From: JBFWML01 sp050251635
Lineage (GTDB): Bacteria > Campylobacterota > Campylobacteria > Campylobacterales > SZUA-545
DNA: 64,000 nucleotides
Direction: 5' to 3'
NCBI GenBank assembly: GCA_050251635.1
Contig: JBFWML010000006.1
Span: forward strand, 1-64,000
The notes beneath the pieces were generated by a model, which made no database searches, had not been told where the DNA came from, and saw nothing but the letters and a program-made list of their open reading frames with translations. Made by a program: the position numbers and the translations under genes. Below are positions 9,246 through 17,106 of the stretch, one piece after another; position 1 is the first letter of the stretch, and every line of letters begins with the position of its first letter.

Positions 9246-9758
9246 TTAGTTTGGCAAGATCGAAGTTAGAAAATCATCTCGGATTGACGCCCAAAAAGCA
9301 GCAATCTGAACAACTTGCTCCCCTTTGTAAAGTCTCACATGGGCAGGGATACCAACAATCAGCATATAATGAGGTTTCTCTGCTATTTCAGCCTGCATAT
9401 AACTTATCTGACTTACGTCCAGCTGCTGGGTTCTAAGGGACAAAAGGAAAAGTTCACCCTTCTCCTTGCCAACCCTGACATCATTGCCCTCAAAACCAAG
9501 CACAGGAATGTAAACGCAATAAAAATCAAGGCTAATCTCATCGTCATTGCGTTGGACTTCGAAGTCGACAACCCGCCCCAGCCAAGACACATTTGTATCT
9601 GATCCTATAAGCGGCAGGGCATCTCCAGGCCTAATATTCGAATTTATACTTGTCGAATAGGATTTAAACCGAGCAATGGATTCATGTAAGGTTTCAGCCA
9701 AAAGACCTGACCACGCCAAACAAAGAATGAATAATGATCGAAGAAAGCTATTGCCCAT
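9246..9758 (-). CDS. Exported protein of unknown function
   Basis: A 170-residue protein with a clear Sec signal peptide (MGNSFLRSLFILCLAWSGLLAE, cleavage near residue 21) and no further membrane segment, so periplasmic or surface. I recognise no domain. The middle reads as beta strands (SWLGRVVDFEVQ, SLDFYCVYIPVLGF) and only one cysteine remains in the mature part. It overlaps the preceding gene by 11 bases and is surely co-transcribed with it. Base composition is visibly lower in GC than the flanking kinase and nif genes, suggesting later acquisition. Confidence 0.75.
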   Translation of the reverse strand: MGNSFLRSLFILCLAWSGLLAETLHESIARFKSYSTSINSNIRPGDALPLIGSDTNVSWLGRVVDFEVQRNDDEISLDFYCVYIPVLGFEGNDVRVGKEKGELFLLSLRTQQLDVSQISYMQAEIAEKPHYMLIVGIPAHVRLYKGEQVVQIAAFWASIRDDFLTSILPN

Positions 9759-10653
9759 TTCGCGCCGCCCCCAGATTAACCTGTTGAACGATATCGTTCA
9801 AGTAGGGCCAATTGTGCCGAAAGGGGCCCTCCATGCCTGTATAGGCAAGCCCTAGGCAACCTTTTTGATTTTTTTGACTCCAAAAAAGACGGTGTGGCCC
9901 GTGTTCGCCTTCCGCAAGATAGCCTTCGACGCCATCGAAATTATCAATTTCTGTTTTTTGGGTTTTAATTGAAAGTCTTTCCAGCCAAAAATCATTAAAT
10001 GCCTCACAAGGCGTCCCCGGAGCAAACATTAGCATTACCGTTGACTGAGACAAACCGGAGGGACTTAGCCGATCGGGGGCAAACCCGGTGGAAAATACCA
10101 CCATCTCAGTCTGCATGCCTGCATTATTTAGAGAATTGTCAATATGCCAAATCATAAAAAAATACGGAATTCTCAGTGTCCAACCAGATTTTGAGCTCAG
10201 AGCCAACCTATCTTCTTCAAGCGACAATGAGAGCCCTTTCGGCAAGTCACGTCCCGCTGAAAGCATCGGCCTCTCCGGGGCTTTGAGCGCATTGTATATA
10301 TCAGGGGCACCATAGGCCCCAAAACGATGGCCCCACATAAAAAGTTGCGAAAGTTGCAAATCGGCCCCTTCCGGCATCGTTTTACGTGAAGAGTGGTAGA
10401 GATTCCGCGCATAAGCATCAATCAGCAAGAAAACATCTTCGCGAATCCGTCGTGCCTGCGCTTGATCGGTTACGGTTTGATGGTGTTCGCTCAGCCAATT
10501 ATTCAGTTGCATGATCTGTAAAGGCAACGATGCTGCATCAAAAAGCGCCATCTCCAAGGGGGCCGCAGGGATGGGGGTTAAAATCTTGTTTTCGGCAGCA
10601 AATAATGAGGTAGTAATTAAAAGAATGCTCAGAAGCAGGGGTATCGCAAACAT
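9748..10653 (-). CDS. Exported protein of unknown function
   Basis: A 301-residue protein with a Sec signal peptide (first ~19 residues, ending SLFAAE). The ATG is preceded by AAGGTTATAAA. No family is recognised. The mature protein has few cysteines and is rich in aromatic residues towards the C-terminus (HRLFWSQKNQKGCLGLAYTG). It forms a two-gene unit with the following exported protein (11-base overlap). Lower GC and less biased codons than its neighbours mark the pair as a small island between signalling genes and the nif region. A joint role in the envelope is inferred only from co-export and coupling. Confidence 0.75.
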   Translation of the reverse strand: MFAIPLLLSILLITTSLFAAENKILTPIPAAPLEMALFDAASLPLQIMQLNNWLSEHHQTVTDQAQARRIREDVFLLIDAYARNLYHSSRKTMPEGADLQLSQLFMWGHRFGAYGAPDIYNALKAPERPMLSAGRDLPKGLSLSLEEDRLALSSKSGWTLRIPYFFMIWHIDNSLNNAGMQTEMVVFSTGFAPDRLSPSGLSQSTVMLMFAPGTPCEAFNDFWLERLSIKTQKTEIDNFDGVEGYLAEGEHGPHRLFWSQKNQKGCLGLAYTGMEGPFRHNWPYLNDIVQQVNLGAARNGQ

Positions 10654-10712
10654 TTTATAACCTTAATTTGGCATCGAATGTCTGGATGATATCAGCAGGC
10701 AACTAAGAAGTG

Positions 10713-10731
10713 CCGCCCCCAAAAGGGGCGG
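10713..10731 (-). terminator. Hairpin after nifK
   Basis: CCGCCCC pairs with GGGGCGG around a 4-base loop. It lies 14 bases beyond the nifK stop and is followed on the transcribed strand by CACTTCTT. It plausibly ends the nifHDK transcript. Confidence 0.55.
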
Positions 10732-10744
10732 AAAAGAAGCAGGT

Positions 10745-12271
10745 TTAGCGAACGAGGTCGAAGAAGAAGTCGGTTTTGGCGATCTGTTTGGTCTGATCGT
10801 CCATCACGTCGAGCATCTTGTTGACGATCCAGGTCAGCAGATTGATGCCGCCTTTGTAGCCCACGATGCTATATCTGTGGGTGTGGTGGCGGTCAAAAAT
10901 CGGGAAGCCGATGCGGATCAGCGGCGTGCCGGTGTCGCGCTCAAGCTCTTTGCCGTAGCTGTTGCCGATCAAAAAGTCCACCGGCTCGGTGAACAAAAGG
11001 CTGCGCAGGTGCCACAGGTCTTTGCCGGCCCATACGTTGCATTTTGCGGCAGCGGGAGACTTGGAAAGAACCTCTTTAACGGCCTCTTCCCAGCCCTCGG
11101 GGGCGTTGTTGCACAGTACGTGGGTCGGTTCGCCGCCCAGTTCGATAATAAACTGCGCCATGCCCAGAGCAAAATCGGGATCGCCGTAGATGGCGAACTT
11201 TTTGTCGTGTACGTAGGCGTAGCTGTCCTGCATGGCATCCACCAGGCGGGCGCGGTCTTTTTTGATGCTTTCGGGCACTTCGTTGCCGGAGATTTCCTTG
11301 AGCATCATCACCAGTTCGTCGGTGCCGCGAAGGCCGATGGGGCGCGCTTCGTAGGTGGCCTGTTTGAACTTGTTTTTGCAGATCTTCATCGTTTTAGGCG
11401 TGGTGAAGGGCTGCATAGTGATGACGGCCTTGGAATTCGCCGCGTCTTTAACGGTGGCGATCGGCGTGCCGCCGGCAAACATTTTGTATTCGCCTGCGCC
11501 GTAGTCCCACTGCTCGCTGTGATCGGGCAGAACGACGGTTTCGATGCCAAAGGCCTCGGCCATCTCTTTTTCCTCGGTGATGCTGCCCAGATAGGTTTCA
11601 AAACCGGGAATCAGGTTCAGGCGGGGCTTTTTATCTTTAGACACCTCTTTGCACAGCTGTTTGAGGGTTTCGGACAACATGTTGTCATAACCGGTCAGGT
11701 GGCTGCCCACAAAGCTGGGGGTGTGCGCATACACCACCGGATAATCCTGCGGAATCAGCTCGTCAACGCGCGCGCCGTCCACAAAGGCGTTGAGGTCGTC
11801 GCCGATCACTTCAGCCATGCAGGTGGTGGAAACGGCGATCATCTCGGGCTCATAGATCGCTTTGCAGTTTTGCAAGCCCTGTTTCATGTTGTTGATACCG
11901 CCGAAAACGGCCGCATCTTCGGTCATCGAGTCGCTCACGCAGGGCGTGGGCTCTTTGAAGTGGCGGGTAAAGTAGGTGCGGAAGTAGGCGACGCACCCGT
12001 GACTTCCGTGCACATAGGGCATGGTGTTTTCAAAACCCAGCGCCACCATCACCGCGCCCAGGGGCTGGCAGGCTTTGGCCTGGTTGATCGTGATCGCTTC
12101 GCGCTTGAAGTTCAGCTCGCGGTACTCGGGCGTTTTGGTCCACTCGGCGATCTCTTTGACCTTCTCTTCGGAGGGCATATCCTCGAATTGCTTCTTGGTT
12201 TTGAGCACCTCGCCGTATTCGGGCTGGAGAAAGAGGTCTTTGCCGTTAACAATCTTTTGTACGTTTTGCAT
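10745..12271 (-). CDS. nifK: Nitrogenase MoFe protein beta chain NifK
   Basis: A 508-residue beta subunit of molybdenum nitrogenase component I, which with NifD holds the P-cluster and receives electrons from NifH. Typical segments are KACQPLGAVMVALGFENTMP and YVHGSHGCVAYFRTYFTRHF, with P-cluster cysteines, then the switch region DSMTEDAAVFGG. The C-terminal part carries DRHHTHRYSIVGYKGGINLL. The start at 12271 is chosen because it is preceded by AAGGAGAACAA; an upstream in-frame start lacks one. It is the last gene of the nifH-orf124-nifD-nifK unit, 72 bases after nifD, with a strong hairpin in that spacer. Length is normal for group I/II NifK. Confidence 0.97.
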   Translation of the reverse strand: MQNVQKIVNGKDLFLQPEYGEVLKTKKQFEDMPSEEKVKEIAEWTKTPEYRELNFKREAITINQAKACQPLGAVMVALGFENTMPYVHGSHGCVAYFRTYFTRHFKEPTPCVSDSMTEDAAVFGGINNMKQGLQNCKAIYEPEMIAVSTTCMAEVIGDDLNAFVDGARVDELIPQDYPVVYAHTPSFVGSHLTGYDNMLSETLKQLCKEVSKDKKPRLNLIPGFETYLGSITEEKEMAEAFGIETVVLPDHSEQWDYGAGEYKMFAGGTPIATVKDAANSKAVITMQPFTTPKTMKICKNKFKQATYEARPIGLRGTDELVMMLKEISGNEVPESIKKDRARLVDAMQDSYAYVHDKKFAIYGDPDFALGMAQFIIELGGEPTHVLCNNAPEGWEEAVKEVLSKSPAAAKCNVWAGKDLWHLRSLLFTEPVDFLIGNSYGKELERDTGTPLIRIGFPIFDRHHTHRYSIVGYKGGINLLTWIVNKMLDVMDDQTKQIAKTDFFFDLVR

Positions 12272-12314
12272 TTGTTCTCCTTGTCCCCTCAACTCATCTG
12301 TTTATTAGGGCGTG

Positions 12315-12332
12315 CGGGGAGTCGCCTCCCCG
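12315..12332 (-). other. Intercistronic hairpin between nifD and nifK
   Basis: A 7-bp perfect stem (CGGGGAG/CTCCCCG, loop TCGC) lies in the nifD-nifK spacer with no U-run after it. This suggests an RNA-stability or processing element rather than a terminator. Confidence 0.5.
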
Positions 12333-12343
12333 TGTGTGACGAC

Positions 12344-13798
12344 TTAGGCGCTAACTTCCCAGGGGGCCTTGGTGTGGCTCCAAACGGGGCTGTTGATCGC
12401 CATATCCATATCGCGGGCAAAGATGGCAAAGCCGTCAAAGCCGTGGTAAGGACCGCTGTAATCCCAGCTGTGCATCTGGCGGAAGGGCAAGCCCATCTTC
12501 TGGAAGGTGTACTTCTCTTTCACGCCCGCAGCAACGATGTCCGGCTTGAGGCGCTTGCAGAACTCTTCAAGCTCATACTCGTTGGCATCGTCGTAAATCA
12601 GCGTGGAGCGCTCGATCTCTTCGGTGGTGCGGCTGTAGTCGTCGTTGTGGGCGAACTCGTAGCCGGTGCCGATAATCTCCATGCCCAAATCCTCATAGGC
12701 GCCGATCACGTGGCGGGGGCGCAGACCGCCCACGTACAACATGACCTTTTTGCCTTCCAGACGGGGTTTGTACTTCTCAACCACCGCGTCCATCACCGGC
12801 TTGTATTTGGCAATAACCTTTTCACAGTTGTCCTGGATGGTCTTGTCAAACTGCTTGGCGATGTTGCGCAGCGATTCGTAGGTTTTGGAGGGGCCAAAAA
12901 AGTTGTACTCCACCCACGGAATGTTGAACTCCTGCTCCATGTGACGGCTGATGTAGTTCATCGAGCGGTAGCAGTGCAGCAGGTTCAGTTTGGCTTTGGG
13001 GCCGTTTTTGATTTCGTTCAGGGTGGCGTCGCCGGACCACTGAGCGATCACGCGCAGACCCATCTCTTCGAGCAAAATCCGGCTGGACCATGCGTCGCCG
13101 CCGATGTTATAGTCGCCGATGATGGCCACGTCATAGGGCGTGGAGCCGATATCGGTACCCTTGAGGGTAAAGGCGTAGTCGCGGATGGCGTCGTTGGCGA
13201 TATGGTGACCCAAAGACTGGCTCACGCCGCGGAAACCTTCGCAGCTGACCGGAACGACCACTTTGCCGATCTCGTTGGTCATGCGCTTGGAGGTGGCCTG
13301 AATATCGTCGCCGATCAGACCGATGGGGCACTCGGACTGAACCGAAATCCCTTTAACCAGCGGGAAGAGTTCGTTGATCTCTTCGATCGCCTTGGCCAGC
13401 TTTTTATCGCCGCCGAACACGATGTCCTTTTCCTGGAAATCGGTGGTGAAGTTCATGGTCACAAAGGTATCCACGCCGGTGGTGCCGATGTAGTAGTTCC
13501 GGCGGCCCGAGCGCGAATACTGGCTGCAGCCCACAGGACCGTGGGAGATGTGGATCATGTCCTTGATCGGCCCCCAGACCACGCCCTTAGAACCGGCATA
13601 GGCACAGCCGCGCTGGCTCATGACGCCGGGGACGGTCTTTTTGTTTGAAATCACGCCGCCGCAGGTTTTTTGGCTCTCATCTTTGGGAGCGCCGACGCCG
13701 AGGTGTTTTGCGCGATCTTTCTGCGCTTTTTCGGGATACTTTTTCAGTACCTCTTCAACCGCTTTTTTCTGAATATTTTCTAGGCTTTCAGGACCCAT
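12344..13798 (-). CDS. nifD: Nitrogenase MoFe protein alpha chain NifD
   Basis: A 484-residue alpha subunit carrying the FeMo-cofactor site. Visible signatures are the P-cluster region VPGVMSQRGCAYAGSKGVVW with ISHGPVGCSQYS, the FeMo-co cysteine in LLHCYRSMNYISRHME and the homologue of the cofactor-ligand histidine in SWDYSGPYHGFDGF. An ATG at 13798 preceded by AAGGAGGAAACC fixes the start; a longer frame exists but has no ribosome site. The gene follows the 124-aa unknown by 62 bases and precedes nifK. No iron-only or vanadium delta subunit gene lies between nifD and nifK, consistent with a Mo enzyme. Fully intact. Confidence 0.98.
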   Translation of the reverse strand: MGPESLENIQKKAVEEVLKKYPEKAQKDRAKHLGVGAPKDESQKTCGGVISNKKTVPGVMSQRGCAYAGSKGVVWGPIKDMIHISHGPVGCSQYSRSGRRNYYIGTTGVDTFVTMNFTTDFQEKDIVFGGDKKLAKAIEEINELFPLVKGISVQSECPIGLIGDDIQATSKRMTNEIGKVVVPVSCEGFRGVSQSLGHHIANDAIRDYAFTLKGTDIGSTPYDVAIIGDYNIGGDAWSSRILLEEMGLRVIAQWSGDATLNEIKNGPKAKLNLLHCYRSMNYISRHMEQEFNIPWVEYNFFGPSKTYESLRNIAKQFDKTIQDNCEKVIAKYKPVMDAVVEKYKPRLEGKKVMLYVGGLRPRHVIGAYEDLGMEIIGTGYEFAHNDDYSRTTEEIERSTLIYDDANEYELEEFCKRLKPDIVAAGVKEKYTFQKMGLPFRQMHSWDYSGPYHGFDGFAIFARDMDMAINSPVWSHTKAPWEVSA

Positions 13799-13813
13799 GG
13801 TTTCCTCCTTGTG

Positions 13814-13842
13814 CGCCCGGGAGATCATCCTCCCACCGGGCG
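13814..13842 (-). other. Intercistronic hairpin upstream of nifD
   Basis: CGCCCGG pairs with CCGGGCG across a 15-base interior that itself has a GAG/CTC pairing. It lies between the 124-aa gene and nifD. No U-run follows. It may influence the relative amounts of NifH and NifDK. Confidence 0.5.
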
Positions 13843-13860
13843 TTTGAGTGATGGCGCGTG

Positions 13861-14235
13861 TTAGGCGTAAACAACTTCGACGTTGATCGGTTCCATATCC
13901 TGGAACTTCTTGGAGATTTCGATCGCTTCGGCGTCTTTATCGACTTCCAAAGAGATTTCGGCCACCTGATATTTGTTCGTGTAGAACATATATTTCATAG
14001 GGGCGTTGTTGTCTTTTTCGCTCTCGTAGAAGTGCACCAGCGCCTTGGCCAAAAAGGTGTCCTTGTTGGTCACGGTTTTGTACAGTTCGGTCTTGGTGGA
14101 CTTGGTGGAACCTTCGTGAAGCTTGATCTCTTTGACCTTCTTCATGTCAACGGCCTTCTCAACCAGACCGACCACTTCGCTAAAGGGAATCTTGTTACCG
14201 CGATCAGCGGGGAAATGCATACCGAGAATAAACAT
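13861..14235 (-). CDS. Unknown 124-aa protein encoded between nifH and nifD
   Basis: A 124-residue soluble protein, starting MFILGMHFPADRGNKIPFSE, translated from an ATG with a strong ribosome site (GAGGAGGAAATAACA). It lies 19 bases after nifH and 62 bases before nifD, so it is within the nitrogenase operon. No cysteine, signal peptide or membrane segment is present. The composition is Lys/Glu rich (VDMKKVKEIKLHEG, EVDKDAEAIEISKKFQDM). I do not recognise a family. In some anaerobes and methanogens this position holds the PII-like nifI1/nifI2, but no PII T-loop or C-loop pattern is visible here. It also does not resemble AnfG/VnfG, NifT or NifX. A role in nitrogenase assembly, protection or switching is inferred only from position. 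Confidence 0.85.
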   Translation of the reverse strand: MFILGMHFPADRGNKIPFSEVVGLVEKAVDMKKVKEIKLHEGSTKSTKTELYKTVTNKDTFLAKALVHFYESEKDNNAPMKYMFYTNKYQVAEISLEVDKDAEAIEISKKFQDMEPINVEVVYA

Positions 14236-14254
14236 TGTTATTTCCTCCTCTTTC

Positions 14255-15157
14255 TTAGGCCGTAGCCGCTTTGCCGACGTTCTCTTCGTCGAACTGCTCG
14301 GCGATGCCGAACTCCATGAGCAGGTTTTCCAGCTCGTCCATGGGCAGCGGGGTGGGGATAACCTTCAGATCGTTAGCGATGATCTTGCGGGCCAGCTCTT
14401 TGTACTCTCTAGCCTGATCGGCGTTGGCGGAGTACTCAACAACGGTCATGCGGCGCAGTTCGGCGTGCTGAACGATGTTGTTACGGGGCACGAAGTGAAT
14501 CATCTGGGTGCCCAGACGCTCAGCCAGCGCTTTAGCCAGGTCATATTCGCGGTCGGTCATACGGGCGTTGCAGATCAGACCTGCAAGGCGAACGCCGCCG
14601 GAGTTGGCGTACTTCAAAATACCCTTGGAGATGTTGTTGGCCGCGAACATGGCCATCATCTCGCCGGACATCACGATGTAAATCTCCTGCGCTTTACCTT
14701 CGCGAATGGGCATCGCAAAGCCGCCGCAAACCACGTCGCCCAGAACGTCGTAGGAAACGAAGTTCAGCTCGTCGTCATAGGCGCCGTTTTCTTCGAGGAA
14801 GTTAATGGCGGTAATTACGCCGCGGCCTGCGCAGCCAACACCCGGCTCGGGACCGCCGGACTCGGTGCATTTAATGTAACCACCGGGGGTTTTCGGGCTA
14901 AAAATGGTCGCGCCGTCTTTGCAGACGTCTTCGAGTTCGAGATCTTCAACGGTGCCTTTATCGGCCGCCATCTGCATGATGGTGTCCTGAGCTTTTTCGT
15001 GAAGGATCAGACGGGTGGAGTCTGCCTTGGGGTCACAGCCGACGATCAGAATTTTCTGACCGTAAAAATGGGCCATTGCGGCCAGCGTGTTCTGGGAAGT
15101 GGTAGATTTACCGATCCCGCCTTTGCCGTAAAAGGCGATCTGTCTAAGCGCACTCAT
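14255..15157 (-). CDS. nifH: Nitrogenase iron protein NifH
   Basis: A 300-residue dinitrogenase reductase: a homodimer that uses ATP to pass electrons from one [4Fe-4S] cluster to NifDK. It has the P-loop GKGGIGKSTT (from residue 10), the switch DPKADSTRLIL, the cluster cysteines in GCAGRGVITA and DVVCGGFAMP, and the arginine in GCAGRGV that DraT ADP-ribosylates in organisms that have it (no draT/draG here). The start ATG follows GAAAGGAGCACACC. It is the first gene of the unit. A 17-base palindrome lies 91-107 bases upstream. The sequence resembles group I/epsilonproteobacterial NifH more than alternative nitrogenase reductases; this is from memory of family features. Confidence 0.98.
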   Translation of the reverse strand: MSALRQIAFYGKGGIGKSTTSQNTLAAMAHFYGQKILIVGCDPKADSTRLILHEKAQDTIMQMAADKGTVEDLELEDVCKDGATIFSPKTPGGYIKCTESGGPEPGVGCAGRGVITAINFLEENGAYDDELNFVSYDVLGDVVCGGFAMPIREGKAQEIYIVMSGEMMAMFAANNISKGILKYANSGGVRLAGLICNARMTDREYDLAKALAERLGTQMIHFVPRNNIVQHAELRRMTVVEYSANADQAREYKELARKIIANDLKVIPTPLPMDELENLLMEFGIAEQFDEENVGKAATA

Positions 15158-15247
15158 GGTGTGCTCCTTTCGTAAAAGAAGATCTCGTGGATTAGGTGCG
15201 TCGCCCGTTCCAACAGCAATAGTTTGCCCGATTGATAGTCAATGCTA

Positions 15248-15264
15248 TGATTAGTTTTTAATCA
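15248..15264 (-). promoter_or_regulatory. Candidate nitrogen-regulator site upstream of nifH
   Basis: TGATTAGTTTTTAATCA on the plus strand is a perfect 6-bp inverted repeat with a 5-base spacer. It is the best member of a motif also present at nifB/fdxN, amt and nifQ. Immediately downstream (towards nifH) lies TTGACT followed by a TATTGC, a possible weak promoter. The site position suits an activator, but this is inference. Confidence 0.55.
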
Positions 15265-15293
15265 GTTGAAGAAAAAGTGGTGCCCAAGAAGAA

Positions 15294-15317
15294 GGCCACC
15301 CGCCGAAGCGGGCAGCC
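15294..15317 (-). terminator. UUCG-loop terminator of the chemoreceptor gene
   Basis: On the minus strand GGCTGCCCGC and GCGGGTGGCC form a stem closed by TTCG, followed by TTCTTCTT. It lies just after the chemoreceptor stop and insulates the nifH promoter region from it. Confidence 0.55.
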
Positions 15318-15328
15318 TAAAAAACCGG

Positions 15329-16837
15329 TTAGAAGCTGCGGCGGGGAAGCTGGGGGCTTTTGGATGCGACATTGGATTGATGGGCCAGCAGATGGCTGGC
15401 ATCCACCCCCACAATACGGCCCAAGGAGGCGACGCTGGACATCATGGCGTTGGCCTGCGCGTTCATCTCTTCGGCAGCGGCGGCGGCCTCTTCGCTGGTG
15501 GCGGCGTTTTGCTGGGTGATCGAGTCAATCTGTCCCATCGCCTGCGAAATCTGGTTCATCCCTTCGGCCTGTTCGCGCACGCTGGCGGCAATTTCGCCGA
15601 TTAAGTCGCTGGTTTTTTTGGCCTTATCCAGAATCTCCGCAAAGGATTCATTGGTTTCGCGGGCGATCTGGTTGCCCTCTTTGATCTTATTGATCGCCTG
15701 TTCGATAATGCCCGCCGTCTCTTTGGCGGCATTGGCGCTGCGTCCGGCCAGATTTTTCACCTCATCGGCCACCACCGCAAAACCCAGACCGTGCTCGCCC
15801 GCCCGCGCCGCTTCGACCGCCGCGTTAAGGGCCAGCAGATTGGTTTGAAACGCGATCTCGTCGATCGTCTTGATAATCTTGGCGATCTGTTCGGAGGCTT
15901 CGGTGATTTCCCCCATGGAGGTCATCAGCCGCTTGATTTTCAAGTCGCCGCCCTTGGCCGCGTCGTTGGCCTGATTGGCCAGAATATTGGCCTCGCGGGC
16001 GTTTTCGGCGTTTTGGGTGTTGACCGCCGTGGACTCTTCCACCGTGGCGCTCACCTGCTCCACGCCGGAGGCCTGCGTGCTGGCCCCTTCAGCCAAGCTG
16101 GTTGCGCTGTGGGCGATCTGATCGCTGGCGGTGAGCAGCTCGCGGCCCGACTGGGCAATCTCATCCAGCGCCGACGTCACGGGCCGGGCGATCGAACGGC
16201 CAATAAGCATCGCCGCCAGCACCGAAACGGCCAGAATAATCGCCGTCGCCAGCATCCCGCGCCGGGCGTTTTGCCAGAACACAACCCCCACCTGCGCGCG
16301 CACATCGTCCACATAAACCCCGCTGCCGATCACCCAGCCCCAGGGTTTAAAACCCATCACATAGGAGACCTTCTCCACGGGTTTGGTCTGCCCCGGCTTG
16401 GGCCAGAAGTAGTTGACAAACCCCGCGTCTTGCGCCTGAACGGTTTTGACCATCTCCACAAACAGCGCCAATCCGTTGGGGTCGCGGTTGGTGCTTAAAT
16501 CCTGCCCGTCAAGTTTGGGGTTAAAGGGGTGCATCACCATTCTAGGCTGCATATCGTTGATCCAGAAATACTCCTGACCGTCGTAACGCAGCGCCTTAAC
16601 GGCCTTCATCGCGCGGCTTTGCGCCTCTTCGCGGCTCAGCTCGCCGCTTTTTTCCCGCTCGTGGTAAAAAGCGACCACGCTCGAAGCGGTATCCACCACC
16701 CCCGAAAGTTTCGCCTTGCGGTCCTCCATCATGGCGCTTTCCAGATTCAAAAGCAGCACCAGTCCCAGCACAACCAGGCCGATCGCCATCAATACAATTA
16801 ACAGGCCCAGCTTGGCCTTGAGCGTCATCTCCCTCAC
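15329..16837 (-). CDS. Methyl-accepting chemotaxis protein, sCache_2 sensor
   Basis: A 502-residue transmembrane chemoreceptor. A helix at residues ~8-30 precedes a single-Cache periplasmic domain (~35-185, with DGQEYFWINDMQPRMVMHPF and the GWVIGSGVYVDDV end typical of sCache_2). A second helix (~190-212) precedes the cytoplasmic signalling hairpin. The hairpin tip reads IDEIAFQTNLLALNAAVEAA with GLGFAVVADEVKNLA. sCache_2 receptors often sense short organic acids; the ligand here is unknown. It starts at a GTG behind AGGGGGATTT (an ATG at 16828 is the alternative). It sits between nifH and the small nif-associated gene on the same strand. Confidence 0.92.
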   Translation of the reverse strand: MREMTLKAKLGLLIVLMAIGLVVLGLVLLLNLESAMMEDRKAKLSGVVDTASSVVAFYHEREKSGELSREEAQSRAMKAVKALRYDGQEYFWINDMQPRMVMHPFNPKLDGQDLSTNRDPNGLALFVEMVKTVQAQDAGFVNYFWPKPGQTKPVEKVSYVMGFKPWGWVIGSGVYVDDVRAQVGVVFWQNARRGMLATAIILAVSVLAAMLIGRSIARPVTSALDEIAQSGRELLTASDQIAHSATSLAEGASTQASGVEQVSATVEESTAVNTQNAENAREANILANQANDAAKGGDLKIKRLMTSMGEITEASEQIAKIIKTIDEIAFQTNLLALNAAVEAARAGEHGLGFAVVADEVKNLAGRSANAAKETAGIIEQAINKIKEGNQIARETNESFAEILDKAKKTSDLIGEIAASVREQAEGMNQISQAMGQIDSITQQNAATSEEAAAAAEEMNAQANAMMSSVASLGRIVGVDASHLLAHQSNVASKSPQLPRRSF

Positions 16838-16903
16838 AAATCCCCCTGAAGTGAAAAAATCAATCGAGAATTGTAAAGAGATGGCGTAGCGTGGGCGTAG
16901 CGG

Positions 16904-17086
16904 TTAGAGGTTATGGGCCTTTTTATAGGCATAAAACTGCTCACATTTTGTGATCAATGCCTGACTCAGGGGCAGCAACTCGTTGTATTCGCTCCACAAC
17001 GTGTCTTCCACAATATCGTGGATTTTGCCCGCAATCTCGGTCGCCTCGCGCTTAATTTTGGCCAGCTCTTTTTTTTCGTCTTCCAT
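16904..17086 (-). CDS. Small DUF683/Rop-like (CCE_0567-type) nif-associated protein
   Basis: A 60-residue, highly charged, helical protein (MEDEKKELAKIKREATEIAG... IHDIVEDTLWSEYNELLPLS) that matches the outline of the PF05082 Rop-like/DUF683 family. That family is found almost only in nitrogen-fixation clusters, and its cyanobacterial member CCE_0567 forms a metal-binding helical bundle. The ATG has a good site (AAAGGAGCAGAAA). It lies 20 bases after the GNAT gene and ends the nifB-nifV-GNAT-DUF683 run. The exact role is unknown. The family call rests on the pattern of the IHDIVED-like helix and the context, not on a search. Confidence 0.7.
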   Translation of the reverse strand: MEDEKKELAKIKREATEIAGKIHDIVEDTLWSEYNELLPLSQALITKCEQFYAYKKAHNL

Positions 17087-17106
17087 TTTCTGCTCCTTTG
17101 TTGGGT

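Noticed and set aside
10877..13648. A 923-codon open frame on the plus strand opposite nifK and nifD
   Set aside because: It lies antisense to two certain nif genes, has biased His/Val/Gly/Phe-rich composition typical of antisense frames of GC-rich genes, and no ribosome site or domain.
13861..14235. The 124-aa gene as NifI (PII-like) or as an AnfG/VnfG delta subunit
   Set aside because: PII T-loop and C-terminal signatures are absent, and the delta subunit gene normally lies between the D and K genes. The sequence shows no similarity I can see.
15190..15240. Possible sigma54 promoter (GG-N10-GC) upstream of nifH
   Set aside because: CGGGCAAACTATTGCT keeps the GG and the TTGC but not the CAC of the -24 element. 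No NifA-type upstream site was seen, so it is not listed as a promoter.
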